Shown piece after piece: positions 21,283 to 33,548 of a stretch of 64,000 nt of DNA (its first letter is position 1; every line of letters starts with the position of its first letter). Source of the stretch: Humulus lupulus (taxonomy: Eukaryota > Streptophyta > Magnoliopsida > Rosales > Cannabaceae). Location: positions 171,149,980 to 171,213,979 of the forward strand of contig NC_084798.1 in NCBI RefSeq assembly GCF_963169125.1, read 5' to 3'. The position numbers and the translations under genes are program-made. The notes under the pieces are model-generated. The model was not told where the DNA came from, did not search any database, and was given only the letters and a program-made list of their open reading frames with translations.

Positions 21283-23327
21283 TATTCTTATGAGCTTCTT
21301 CTGCAATTTCTGCATAAGTCTCAATCTACCACTGTACTTGGTATTATCAATGAGCATATCAACTTCCAAGGTACACGTTTCTTCTTTTACCGCTATGTAA
21401 AAATGCTTCCTTTATTTTTATATGATGTGTAATGTATGCATGTGTACTGGTTTGCAGTTTCTCTTGGCCAGCCCAACTCAATTTTTGATGATGCGGAGGC
21501 TATTACATTGACTGGAAGCAGCCAGGATGCAGTCAGTCAGATTAATCAGAAGGAAATACATTGGGGGGTGAGTCAACAAAGTTATCTTGTTTCAATCGGG
21601 TTTTCTTTTTTCTGTTACCCCCTCTTTGTGCTCTGAGTATTACACTTATGATCCATTCATTCATGTTGGTATGTTGAAGTTAAAATGGAATTTAAATATC
21701 TTTTATTCATTCCTTTTTCATTTGTCTTCTGATCTCAGTATTTATCACATGTTTTTCCCTTTTTCATTTTCATTCAAAATTATTTAGGAATGATAAGCAT
21801 CATTCTTCTTTTCTAAATTAATTATTTAAAACTTGGTCAACCTACAGAGAGTTATTTAGTAGCCTAAAAGAGGTTTTTTTTTCCTTTCTATACGACAGTT
21901 TCCCATATATGTTTGTTAGTAATAGGAAATTTAAGTAGTTGCCATATTTTCATAGTTGCTGGAAGACTCTTTGGAAGAACGCTTGGAAAAGATTGGGGGT
22001 TTGCAATCTGATTCTGAAAAAGGCAGAAGGAGAAACTAAAGAGTCGGAGTGGGAGGAATATAAGGTACAAAAATGTTTGGTTATTTCTTTTACTATCCAT
22101 ATCTGTGTAACCTCTGTTTAGACTGTGTTTGTGACTCTCTAGTTATAGTTTATTTATCTGGCATCCACTCTTGTGATGCTTAATATTAACTTGTGTGTTC
22201 AGAAAAGATCAGCAGAAGGAGGAAAGCAGGGCTCATCAATTAAAAAGCTAAAAAAAGACAAGGCAACGGGAGCAACAGGGAAAGCCACTCGTCCTGAGAC
22301 AAACATTGTAACTATGGCACCAAGAGTCAAACCAGAGCTTCCTTTGCCTACAATGTATTCTCTCGCTTTCTCCCTCTTTCTCTTATGTAATTTTTACATC
22401 TTTCTATCTATGTATTTTTGACCTAGGATGTGCCTATTATTAGAAATTCCACATATTTAATTGGGGGTAATGTAGCATAGAATCCATGCAGGGCTTCAAA
22501 TTATTTTGATGAGTAAATGTTTGGAGAAACTGAGATAAATTAAACATGTGATGTTGACATAATGATGTGGACACTAAAATTACTTTTTGGTACGACAGGA
22601 TTCTGATGTTTGAGTGTAATTGTTTCAACCTGTAAGATATGAGGACGCATATTTTTAGCTTTTGTATAGCTTGAGGAACATAGTTTATGTATATTGGTTT
22701 TGTGTGAATGTGACTATTCTCGATAATTTAAATAGATCTTTTTATGATGGAATATGTTGTTTCCAGTTTTAATTCTCTCTGCCAATCGAAGTCTTTCAGA
22801 GGGATTTAGTCTTAGTGTTTGCATACCTATGATGTTTATTCTCGCAAAAAAAGGGAAATCTACCACTGTTTTTGTAATGTTAACTTTTGATATAGGTTAT
22901 TTGATTAATCTTTTATTTTGTTGCTTCAGTTCAGTCGAGGTTGAGCAGTCTATACTTGATCACTTGAGAAACCGTGTACAGCTGAGCAGTGTTGCTCTAC
23001 CATTCGTTAGTTTTTATACATTTATCAATGCACATAATGGGTATTGTCTTCGATTTTTTTTCGGTTCAACATTATCTTTCTGTTTTAGTAAAAAAAAAAT
23101 TCTCAATTTCTTATCTTCTGGTTTTTCTTTTTCTAGTTTAAACTGTTCACCTATATCCCTTGAAGGGTCATTGGTTGCTGCTGGATTTTCAGATTCATCG
23201 TTGAAGGTTTGTTCTTGATTACATTTTCGTTGCATGTGACATGTCAATTGTTTGTGTTTTCTACTAAATTTGGTACACATTGTGCAGATTTGGGATATGT
23301 CAAAGCTTGGGCAACAAGCTGTTGGTT
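21283..23327 (+). pseudogene. TAF5: Captured TAF5-like gene fragment (TFIID subunit 5), seven exons
   Basis: Seven GT-AG-bounded segments keep their introns: 21283-21370 (YSYELLLQFLHKSQSTTVLG), 21458-21567 (VSLGQPNSIFDDAEAITLTG...QINQKEIHWG), 21956-22064, 22203-22354 (Lys-rich linker ...APRVKPELPLPTM), 22930-23040 (VEQSILDHLRNRVQLSSVAL), 23137-23206 and 23288-23327 (IWDMSKLGQQAVG). Order and wording match plant TAF5 from the end of the N-terminal domain into the first WD40 repeat. The rest of the propeller is missing. One extra G at 22022-22023 shifts the third exon. Retained introns show DNA-level capture, not retroposition. Identity is from memory of the family. Confidence 0.8.
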
Positions 23328-23449
23328 GTAAGTCAATCCTCTGTTTCTACTATGTTGAGATATTCTTGTACATAAATCAAAGTTAAAAAAATATATGCAC
23401 GTGTTTTACAGTGTATAAATTAGTCTAGGATATATAGGCACACAATTTA

Positions 23450-24580
23450 TGCCTTCATAAATTTCGCTTTCTGAAAAAGCACTGAGGCCACTGAGAGGTT
23501 CATTTTACACAGATATTCTGGATTCATATGTAGAATACTTGGAAAAAGAAGGTGCCTCAAAGAGTTTACTTGAATTTGAACAAGAGAAAGAAGTGTTTCG
23601 TGTATGCGTAAGTCTTTGCTCAGCATAAACTTATGAATCGAATGCTTCAGCAAAAATATACTAGTTTTGTATCAGCAGAGCTATATGTATGTTGTTTGTG
23701 CGTGTTTAGTTTATTTGGCTTGTGGGATCCTTCAAAAGTACTTATCAAATTTCTAACATGTTTCCATTTTTTTAGTTTCGTGATGCATCACAACCAAATG
23801 TAAATATGTGGTGCAAATGCAGGGTACTAGAAGATGGAAAGTTTGATATATACAAGGTAAGTAGAATTTTGGTTATATAGCGACATTCATGACAGTAGAG
23901 TTTGTAACAAGAAAACAAGTTGATGATATTTAACTTTCATCATCAAGTTCTGAGGTTTGTGTTTTTCTCCAATTAATTATTCTTTTAGATTGAACATGTT
24001 TATACTCGTCACATGCTCAGAGACATATTTTGCCATGAAAAGAATCAGGACTTGAGGCTGGATCTGTGCACCAAAAGAACTGTAACTACTTTTACTGTAA
24101 GTTTTCTTTGTTTAATTATAGATGCACCTGTATCTATAGAATTTATAACATTTAAAAAAAAATTCTTTGTTTAAGATATATTTATTGTTAAATCTTATTT
24201 GTGTATATCCTAAAACTAAAAAGTAAACAAAGGAACAAAATAGATCTAAACTTGTCTAGAAATATCTGGTTTATCACTTCATAATGATGCTGATTTCGGC
24301 TAAATTCTTCATGCTATTACAGAATGATGACTTGGAAAGCCTCAAATTTTTGATAAATTCTGTTGTTACAAAAGTTAAGGGTGAACTAATATGCTCCTGG
24401 GGAAGTTCATTTTTGGAAAAAAAAAATTCATGTGGTTGCAACATGGCTAATAAGTAGTAAAACATACAAAAATCAAACACTAAGGCTTAAAATCAAAGAT
24501 GTTGACCGGTCTCTGAGTGGGGAAGCTACAAGGGAAGTTGTTGTAATGCTGAAAGGAGTAGCTACAGAATTAGTGGTATA
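23450..24580 (+). pseudogene. Captured exon-like segments of an unrecognised gene
   Basis: Downstream of the TAF5-like part, coding-like stretches are separated by intron-like AT-rich DNA. They lie at about 23470-23610 (FYTDILDSYVEYLEKEGASK...), 23777-23857 (FRDASQPNVNMWCKCRVLED), 23988-24098 (IEHVYTRHMLRDIF...) and 24320-24580 (VDRSLSGEATREVVVMLKGV). Several end at good donors such as aag/gtaag. Stops occur in the last one. I do not recognise the protein; they may come from a single host gene. Confidence 0.4.
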
Positions 24581-24599
24581 TTTTCTGTTTCAACTCTTT

Positions 24600-25841
24600 T
24601 GTGAAACATAGTTCAAAGCCTTTAGATCATGTTATTCATGCTTCAAAAAACAGAACATAGAACATGTTATTCATACATTAAAATGTATGTATTAATGTAT
24701 TGTTGATTATGTATATAACCGCATGCTTTGGAGGCCTTTGTCTACACTTATAGTTCCATTTTCTTTATGTTACTTGTTCTAATATACATGACTAAGCCTG
24801 GTTTTTATATTCTCTTTTGTATTATTTATATTCACACACACATGTATATATATTTCTAAAAACACTAGTTACTTTTTCTTTCTCTTCCCCCGCCCCTCTT
24901 ATATTCCCCTGTAATTTAATAAATGCTCCAGGGTTTAAACTATTTTCAAAAGCATATGCTTAGTTATTCAATATTTTATGTCTTTTTAGTTTTATAGTAA
25001 TTGTTGCTGTCTAGTTGGAATGTTGGATAATGTTAGATGGTACAATGTAAGGTTCTTGTTTACACTTTATTTTAAGACTGGTGAAGAATATTATAGTCTC
25101 TTTCTACATTCCATATTTAAATGGAATGTTTCCATGTTTTAAAAAAACTTTATAATTAATAATATAAACATAGGGTATATGCATAATTGGCAGTTTTTGT
25201 TAGTTGAATCATTCTTAATTTTTTGTTGCTGAAGAGAGGAATCCTTTAAGTGTAAAGCCTTGTCTTAGGGTTCATAATTTGTTTATTAACTTCAGAATAT
25301 ATGGATTTTGCATTATTTACCACAATTTGCTACTTAGTAATTGGTTGTAATTTTTAGCTAGATGTTAGGCACCCAATAAAAGGTAAAAAAAATGAATAAA
25401 TGAAGTTGTGGTTAGTGTAAAAGATTTTCTTGAAGGTGAGTTATATTTTGTGGTTAAAGAGTGTCGGTGGTCTCTTGAATACACCATTAATCTGTTCGTG
25501 GGTCTTTGTATTGCTGATGCACACTAGTATGTTGAATAACTAGAATGAATCTTTATTGATACCAAAACCAGATTACAAGGGGTTCCAAGACTTATTGACC
25601 TTGGATTTCTCCACAGAGAATTCACTTTATAAAACAATACAAATAATCAGATAGATCCCCCCAGACCTGCCTACCACCATTTATTATTCATTTATAGAAT
25701 GCTTTTGACAATAAATTTATTGATGTGGAAGAAATTGCTTGCTTTTGGGTGCATAATATAAATTACAAATGACTTAGACACTTAGCTATGCTTATTTCTT
25801 TATGTTTTGCAGGTGCACCAGTGGCGGTGAGGTTTGATGGT
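24600..25841 (+). other. Non-coding CACTA interior
   Basis: AT-rich, intron-like DNA with no ORF. A short exon-like piece after an acceptor (ttgcag at about 25811) is interrupted by the solo LTR and continues at 27804-27840 to a gtacgt donor. Confidence 0.4.
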
Positions 25842-27803
25842 TGATAACTCTACAAAATAGAGTTATTTTACCACTTTTTATGTGCTAATTGTTGCTTAAT
25901 TCTTGAGTTTTTAAATAATTTATTAAGTTTTTAAGTAATTTTGAATTTATTTGTCTTATCATGATTTTGTATACTTTTGTGTGTTTTTATAATTATATTA
26001 TTGTAAAATGTTGTAGTTTAATTATTTAAAATTAATATTGTTAAGTTAGGAGTAAAAAGATGTAATGTTGAGCTTAAATGTTAGGTGAATTAAGTTTTAA
26101 TTAATATTTTCATGGAACTTTTATTGTATAATTTATTGTTGAAAATATTTGATTTTAATTTAATTTATGTTTGTTTTATAGGGAAGTGGTTATAGTTTAT
26201 TTGCTCTTGAGGAGAAAGAAAAATAAAGAAGAAAAGTGGCAAATGTCAAAGAAGTTGGCATTTTTGATAAGCCCAAATGAGCCTCTGCCACCTTCGGCCC
26301 AGTCCAGGCCCGCCAGGCCCACTGCCACCTCCATCAACTTCTCTCCCTCAAGCTCTTCACCATTCAGCCATCATCACTTCAGCCATCACACTCCCACGCC
26401 AGCTGCCACCTCCCAACGTCACCCATATTTCCCTTCAAGAAAGGCCAGCAAATCCATTTGGGCCACCACCACATAGCAAGGCCCAAGCCAAGCCATCTTT
26501 CAGGCCCATCTTCTTTCCCTTGCCGTACGCCTCCTGCTCCAGCCGTATCCTCCAAAGTCATGCATGCTTTCAGCCTCCCACACAAGACCCAACAGCCACA
26601 AAGCAACTTCTTGAGCCCAAAATGTCCCCTATGTCCAAAAATACCACTTTTTACCTCACTTTCTACACTTTTTACCCCAAAACATAATTATTACACCCTA
26701 TAATTTATCCCTATTTGCCATATTATAATTAATTCAATTAATTTAATCAATTTAATTAATTTGAATTGATTATTTTAATCATCATTTTTGGCTATAAATA
26801 AAGGATTTTTGGTGTCCATTTTGGGGGGAGGAGGTTACTCTACACAAAGTTTCTACACATTCAAAACCTCTCAATTCTCTTCATCTTCTTCTTCTTTTTA
26901 TTTTTTTTCTATGTATTTTTTTAGGAAAAATTTGGGGGTTTCTCCTCCAAATTTTCCTATTTATGTTTGTAATTTTTAGTGTGTATTTGTTATTCTAGTT
27001 ATGAGTTTCTAATCTTTTTAAGATTATTAAGGTGATGATGAAACAATATGTAACTAGATAGTGTTTATTTTGTATGTTGATTTCCCATTTTGTGCAACAA
27101 AGTTTATGGAATTTTCTTCTTCAAATATCTTCTTTCATCTTAAATATCATGTATTTTGGATTGTTAGCACATATTTACACTTTGTTCTTCATTAGTGCAA
27201 AATCATAATATTCTTTGTGTAAGATGTGTCATTAAATTGTACACATCCATGCTTAGAACAAAAATATTATGTTTTGCCTTATAAATAATGTTCATTGATT
27301 TATTTGTTATTTCATTAGATTGATTTACACTAAATGCTTTGAAATTATAATTTTGAAAAGTGAAGAAAAATCCTATATTTTTAGAAATAATTTGTGCTTA
27401 AAATTATAAATCTATTTAGAAAATGATAGTTTGATTTATTTTAACTATCACTAAAACTTGGGAATCAATATACTAATAAATATTATTAAACTTACATTTT
27501 GTGGATTCTAGTATCTTAATAATCTTTTCTTTTAACACTTATTTTCAACTCATTATTGGTTTATTTTTATTATCTTAAATAGCTTTATTTTTCAATCTTT
27601 TATTTTATATTCATAATATTAAAACTTATCAATCTTTGGAACTAGGTTAGAATTTATTACTTTTGATTTAAAATAGTTTTCTTTTTTTTATTTTAGACAA
27701 CTCCTTTGGGTTCGACCTCGTGCTTACACGAAAACTATTCTATAAATACGATTCGTGCGCTTGCGAGTATAAATATTTAAACATACCCGTTTTGGGTCCA
27801 TCA
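25842..27803 (+). mobile_element. Solo LTR inside the CACTA element
   Basis: A 1962-bp sequence starting TGATAACTCTACAAAATAGA and ending ...GGGTCCATCA, with a perfect 5-bp target duplication atggt at 25837-25841 and 27804-27808. It has a TATA-like ctataaataaag near 26792 and ends in the ttcgacctcgtgcttacacg segment often seen at the ends of plant gypsy LTRs (Tat/Athila-like style, from memory). No internal domain is present, so it is a solo LTR left by recombination. Short ORFs inside it are not genes. Confidence 0.85.
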
Positions 27804-28775
27804 ATGGTGGCAGGGCTTGGAATGGGGAGGTGTAGGCTCGATGGTACGTATCTCTTCTAAATCTCTCTCTCTCTCTCTTTTGTCTTCTGATTTTGTTTTC
27901 CCTCATAGAGAGGAAGGATCCTATGCCATTTGTTTTGATCAATTTCAGGTGATTCAATTGTATAAAGTTGTTTCTGTTGTTTTTCTGTTTTGGGAGAGCC
28001 TTGTTTTCTATTATGTTATTGGTCTCTAGTGTTGTGGTTCATCTTTGATTTATTTCTGAGTATGGTATTTTGATTGATGTTTGATAATGGTATTTTGGAC
28101 CATAAGACGTCTTGCCAAAAGTTTTATTATAGTTTTTTCATTAAAAAAATATGATTTATTAAGTATTAATTTCAAGTCTATGTGTCCATGTCACAATGTG
28201 AAATTTACTTTGCAGTTGATATTTGAGTTTTTTTATTCTCTTTTAATGTCTGCCATTTGCATGTCACATTTCTCTTTTTTTTTTTTTTAAAATAAAATAC
28301 TGTCCAGGGATTTGTATGAAAGTTAAATAGCTTGGGAATTTGAGTAAGAAAATGTCCTCGTGAAATTTATCTGTGGTGCATTGATAAGTTTTAGATAACT
28401 GTTATGGCCAACTCTGTTACACAAATGTTAATGTTAGTTTACAAGTGAAGTTGCACTAGTGGCCAACTCATCAATTTTTTTCTTGGGAGAAAGGTCAATC
28501 TTTATACTCCAACAAAGGATCAACCGAATAATTTATTAGCTGTCTAACATGAGTGACTCTCCTCCACATAATTTAATAATAAATAAACAATAAAAATTCA
28601 TGCAGGCTTCCCTCACAAAACATTGACATGATATTGTATTCTCTCAATGTCTTTTAACAACTTAAGCCAACCAAGTTCATTCAGTTATTGGATTATATTT
28701 CTTATGAGAATAGTTTCATTCTTGTTAGCATGCAGTTTTATATTTGCTGCTTATCTTTCTCTATTTATTTTTCAG

Positions 28776-28910
28776 AGAGTTTGAAAAAGTTCCCTCGAAG
28801 GACTAGTACACCATCTAGGGTTCACAGTCAAGCACAACAAGCTTAAGAACAGCTACAACATCAGCAACAACAGCAACAACACCATCATCCAAACTATAGT
28901 TTGAAGTAAA
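28776..28910 (+). pseudogene. Captured SEUSS-like exon (transcriptional co-regulator C-terminal part)
   Basis: After an acceptor (tttttcag) the frame reads SLKKFPRRTSTPSRVHSQAQ followed by a stop (TAA) and then a Gln/His-rich stretch (EQLQHQQQQQQHHHPNYS). Plant SEUSS proteins have a similar ESL-KFPRRT segment directly before their poly-Gln region. The in-frame TAA where Gln would be expected makes it a pseudo-exon. The likeness rests on a short stretch. Confidence 0.5.
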
Positions 28911-29545
28911 AAATGTTCAAGATTATAAAACTTTATAATGTTAAGCTTTCAAATTTAAGTTAGAACTAAAATCTCATGAAGTAGACACATTCATGGTTTG
29001 AATTAGTTATTGTTTAATGTAATACTTATGGTTTATCAATCTATTGAGAATTACATTTTATGATTAATTTTGATTTTCTTTATCAAAATACAATAATGAA
29101 AATCTTTTAATTAAAAAAAACCATATAAGTATACTTATCAAAAAATAATTTAAAATATATTATCCACAGTAAAGTAACAAAATTTTATTACTATATGTTA
29201 TGATTTAAAAACATATTATAAGCGTAACAAATTGTTATGATTTATATAATATAACAAACTAAAAATGCTATCAAAATAATCAAATGTAACAATTGAAAAG
29301 TGTTATGCAAAAAGTATAAGATTAAACTTCAAATTTATAACCAAATACTCTAACTAAATGTTATTATTTGAATATTATAGCAACTAAAAATGTGTTATTG
29401 AATAGTTTAAGATAACATTGAACATAACATTCGAATACTGTTATAGAAAAGATAGGACTTTTAATAACAGGGGCTATGTTAGCGTTTTCTGAAGCGTTAT
29501 CAATACTTCCGGTTAGCAGTTTTTAAGTGTTATGAATACTATTTT
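28911..29545 (+). repeat. 3' subterminal region of the CACTA element with repeated TGTTAT/ATAAC motifs
   Basis: AT-rich DNA in which gttat and its complement ataac recur at short intervals in both orientations up to the right terminus. Subterminal short repeats are where CACTA transposases bind in known elements; the function here is inferred. Confidence 0.5.
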
Positions 29546-29556
29546 TTCTTGTAGTG

Positions 29557-29931
29557 GGTGTAGGAGTAATAGTGCCAGATCCAAGAACAGGAGATGGTGG
29601 CCCATCAGCTAAGGTAACAGTAGAGGTAGGACTATGAGACTGAAAAATTGAAAAGAGACGGGAACTACCTGTCATGTGATCTGTGGCACTGGAATCAATG
29701 ACCCATTTTGAGGATGTGGAAAGAAGGCATGCATTAGATTTACCTGAATCAGAAATCGCAGTGACAGAAGGGGATGATGACTTAAGTAATTCCTGGTACC
29801 TTGAGAACTTGGCAAATTCATCGACAGAAATAAGGACCGATTTGTCAGATGCATCACTAGTGCTTGTAATATTAGTAGAGTGTTTTTGCTGATTTTTATA
29901 CTGTAACTTCCTACACTCAAACTTGGTGTGG
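29557..29931 (-). pseudogene. Ty1/copia fragment: end of gag zinc knuckle and protease
   Basis: The minus strand reads HTKFECRKLQ (second half of a CCHC knuckle), a Ser-rich linker, then WVIDSSATDHMTG, the copia protease site, and continues to VTLADGPPSPVLGSGTI. The usual D-S/T-G triad is D-S-S here, which would impair catalysis if real. The frame then runs into the CACTA insertion at 29556 and resumes at 20349. Confidence 0.9.
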
Positions 29932-32900
29932 TGTAAAGAACGCCCTAGACTAATACTTACAAAACATTCGCATAACATAGTTTATAAAAGAATACCACTC
30001 ATTATCAAAGTCTCAATGGGGACTTGCTTAAAACCATGCAAGTTGGCGCCATAAGTTTTAAAAGAAAACATAGATTTTTATGCAAAGTTCAAAGAAACAA
30101 AAATTAAATAACTGAGTCCCACTGATAATTTAGGAAAGTCTCTTAAAAATAAAACATAATTTAAATGGCGTTCTACGATGATCGTTTTTCCGTCCATAGG
30201 ATTACCCTACGCCATACACCCCATGATGATAGAACTCCTCACGTCACCACGCGTGCCATAAAGAAATCCTATTTGCTACCTGGAAGGAAAGTAAGGGGGT
30301 GAGCTAAAAGCCCAGTAAGGAAGTACAAACAAATAAGCAAGTAAGAATACAACAAATACAAACACTAACGTTCATCTAAAACATCATGGTATATCATAAC
30401 ATAATCGTAACATATCATCATATCATAACATAATCGTAACATATCATCATATCATAACAAAATCGTAACATATCATCATATCACAAACATACAGCATACA
30501 TGATGAGCATGGATCGCTAGTTGTCCATGTCACAATGTGAGGTAAACAGGAGTCTCTGGTCCTTGAATAACCTCGATGCGTCCGTCCTAGGAGTTACGTC
30601 TTTATATCTTTAGTAACTCGTTTGATGTGTCGCGTTCATCACGCTAACATCCATAAACATATCATATTCATACAAGCCAACATATCATCACATTATGGCA
30701 TTCATAATTCATAACAATTCATTCATACAGCAATCTTACAATTCGTAGCATAAAATCTATCTAACTTCCTTACCTCAGGTCCAAGCTAAGAAATTTCACA
30801 ATCTTTCAACGCGTCTATATCATAATCAAAACAACATTTCTTAGGTTCATAAAATTACTATTTTGCCCTTCCACACAACTCACGTGTGCATGGGCCATGC
30901 ACACATAATAACCGTTACACATAACATGTAATTATTCTTAACTACACATAAAGCCATAAAAGAATAATGCTCGTTTTACTTATTTTACATGCATGATCTT
31001 TTTATAAAAACCACATAGTTGAATAATAAACATAATTTTGGACGTAAAAGTGGAGTTGCATGTAACATGCATACGTGGGAACATTACGTAATTGTGACGT
31101 TTTCAAAAACGATAATTCTACGTTTCTTACTTTTATTATTTTAAAATCAATAGACATATAACATGCTTTATTTTTCTTAAAATTTCTAAGTTGATTAAAT
31201 TTCTCAAAAAATTATTTTATTTTAGCTTAAAAAAATAAAATATGTGACAATTTCATTTATTAATCTCAAATTACAAAGAATTAACCAAAAAGCTTGGAAT
31301 TAATTAAAATACCTATGTTTAAAATATTTCTTTAAAAAAATAAATTTTATCATTGTGTTACATAAATGATGTGAGAAAATATATTTTTAAATGTGGAAAA
31401 TATATTTTTATTTAAATTATTTAAGACTTAGTTTTATGTAACAAAAATCCATATGTGACAATTAAATAACAATTTTTAACCTTTTTAAAACAAACTTTCA
31501 GCCACCATTTATTTTCTTCAAAAATCACAAATAAATAGAATCTAAATATTTTTCTCAATCAAAATAAAGGAAAATCATAACTTATTAAAATATGCATTCA
31601 TACCATTTTAAAATACCATTTTTCAATATTACCATAACTTAGGAAAAATAATTTGTTCCAAAAACTCATCAAATTCATCTTAGTGAAACTCACTTCATAT
31701 TTTCTTACAAAAATTCCAGCAAATATTTTTATCATTAAAAATCACCATATTCAATTTAAAAGCTCATATTTTCTCAAAAATTCAATAAAAGTTCTGTAGG
31801 TAATTATTTGAGTAAAATATCATTTTAATGGGACTTAAAATCCCCTTTTTAATTTCATAAAATTAACATAACATCAAGGACATTACATATGCATGCAAAT
31901 CATCTTTTTATCAAACTTTTACCCAATTATTTACAAAAATCAGCAAGCTTAATTTCTCATGAGATTCATCTTTTATCCCAAAAATTTCACATAAAATCAT
32001 ACATGTCCAAAATCTCATCATACTCTTATTATATACATGATTCTAAGAATATTACTAACATATTCACATGAAATCTTATAAAACCATTTTTTCTATTCCA
32101 TTGAATCTACGCATGAAATCCAACTACAATAACAATGGCAATAACATACATAAATTCATAACACCATATCTCATGAACATGCCTTATAACAATCCTAACA
32201 TATTTCTTATCATATTTCTAAAATCATCATTTACCATTTTACATAAATCAAAGATTAAAAAGATAACCATAGCAATATAAACATAACATATATCCTCATT
32301 ATAAACCCTATCAAATCCATTTTCTCAATCATACCCATGAACCCTTTTTAAACAAATCATATTCTCTTAAAAATACAAATCATAATCATCAATCCTACAA
32401 TAATCAACCATTAGCATCACCGTCAAAAACCTCAAAGATAAACCCATCAAAACCAATATATAGGCTAAGAAAGACCATTACCTCTCTTGATTGTAAAATC
32501 AAGAACACAATATGATCAACACCCAAACTTCACACCCCTTGTTCAAGCCTAGGGTTTTATTTGAAAACCACCATGAGGAGGAGAAAGAATCCAATCACAC
32601 ACAACAAATAAACAAAGTCAATAACATATAATCAAGAAAAGAGATTTGACAAACCAAAAATACAAGAAAACATACTCTAAAATGGGCTCCTCTTCACCTT
32701 CTTCTTCTTTCTTTCTTTCTTTCTTCTTCTCCCTCTCTCTCTCTCTACACGCCACTCTCTCTCTCTCTAGGTCACGGCAGCCACACCAAAAATGCCCTCC
32801 TCTTTCTTTCTTTTCCCCTTTATTCAACTCTCTCAATAAAGCCTCACCAACACAAAATGGTAAGTTTCCTTTTTCTATTTTATTTCCTCATAATTCCTTT

Positions 32901-33543
32901 TTAATTTTCTTTTATAATAATAGATATAAAAGAATAAAGGGTGATCACATTCCTATCCCAAAATGGCTAGTGTCTTCAAATTTTGATTTTATTACCTAAA
33001 AAAAAAAACAATCCCTTTCCCACTACACACCACACACTACACGTCCACCACTAGCCCCTTTTGAATTTTTATTTATTTATTTCCCTATTTATTAAAATAA
33101 ACTACCCAAAAATATCAATAAATGGCAATTATAAAATGTGTAGAAAATCCACACATGTGCACCTTATTACCATATACTAGCACACACTAAAACACTAGAG
33201 TGCATCACTATCTACCATGCACCTTAGTGCATTCAACCATAACTCACATAATTACCTCAATTGTCACACTTATTTAAAATGTAACACTAATAGTAAAATA
33301 AACATGTTACACAATTATTCACTTATTAAATTAATTAACCAAACAAACAATTAACAAATTTTAAATTCAAAAGATTATACCAAACAATTCTAACAATCAA
33401 ATAAAATAATAAACAATCAAATAAAAAGAACAACAATTAAATAAAATAACAACACTTAAATAAAACAATTCATCACACTTAACATTTAAATAAAATAAAT
33501 CACAAAATTTAAATAATCTAAAAAAAAAATTTGGTGCACTACA
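29932..33543 (-). mobile_element. Solo gypsy-type LTR inserted in the copia gag zinc knuckle
   Basis: On the plus strand it runs TGTAAAGAACGCC...GGTGCACTACA (3612 bp), with a perfect target duplication tgtgg at 29927-29931 and 33544-33548. Segments such as ggaaagtaagggggtgagct resemble the minus-strand LTR fragment at 59735-60463. No gag or pol is inside, so it is a long solo LTR or an element lacking coding DNA. CT-rich runs lie at 32700-32770. Removing it rejoins the copia knuckle in frame. Confidence 0.8.
30385..30485. repeat. Three 31-bp direct repeats
   Basis: The unit cataacataatcgtaacata followed by tcatcatat repeats three times in tandem with minor changes, inside the solo LTR. Confidence 0.85.
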
Positions 33544-33548
33544 TGTGG

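Larger units (their letters stand above)
20350..29556. mobile_element. CACTA (En/Spm) transposon carrying gene fragments
   Basis: The left end is CACTACAAGAAT and the right end reads ...TTCTTGTAGTG, so the inverted termini are CACTACAAGAA, the plant CACTA signature. A 3-bp target duplication ggt lies at 20347-20349 and 29557-29559. The flanks are the protease and pre-integrase parts of one copia frame, which confirms a clean insertion. No transposase reading frame is present, so the 9.2-kb element is non-autonomous. The interior holds exons from host genes (TAF5-like, SEUSS-like and an unrecognised one), as in Pack-CACTA elements. A solo LTR at 25842-27803 landed inside it later. Confidence 0.9.

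Noticed and set aside
26171..26703. Pro-rich ORFs near 26.2-26.7 kb as a gene
   Set aside because: They lie inside the solo LTR 25842-27803, bounded by target duplications, and lack any domain.
32646..32999. 117-codon Ser-rich ORF
   Set aside because: It is the translation of CT-microsatellite sequence inside a solo LTR.
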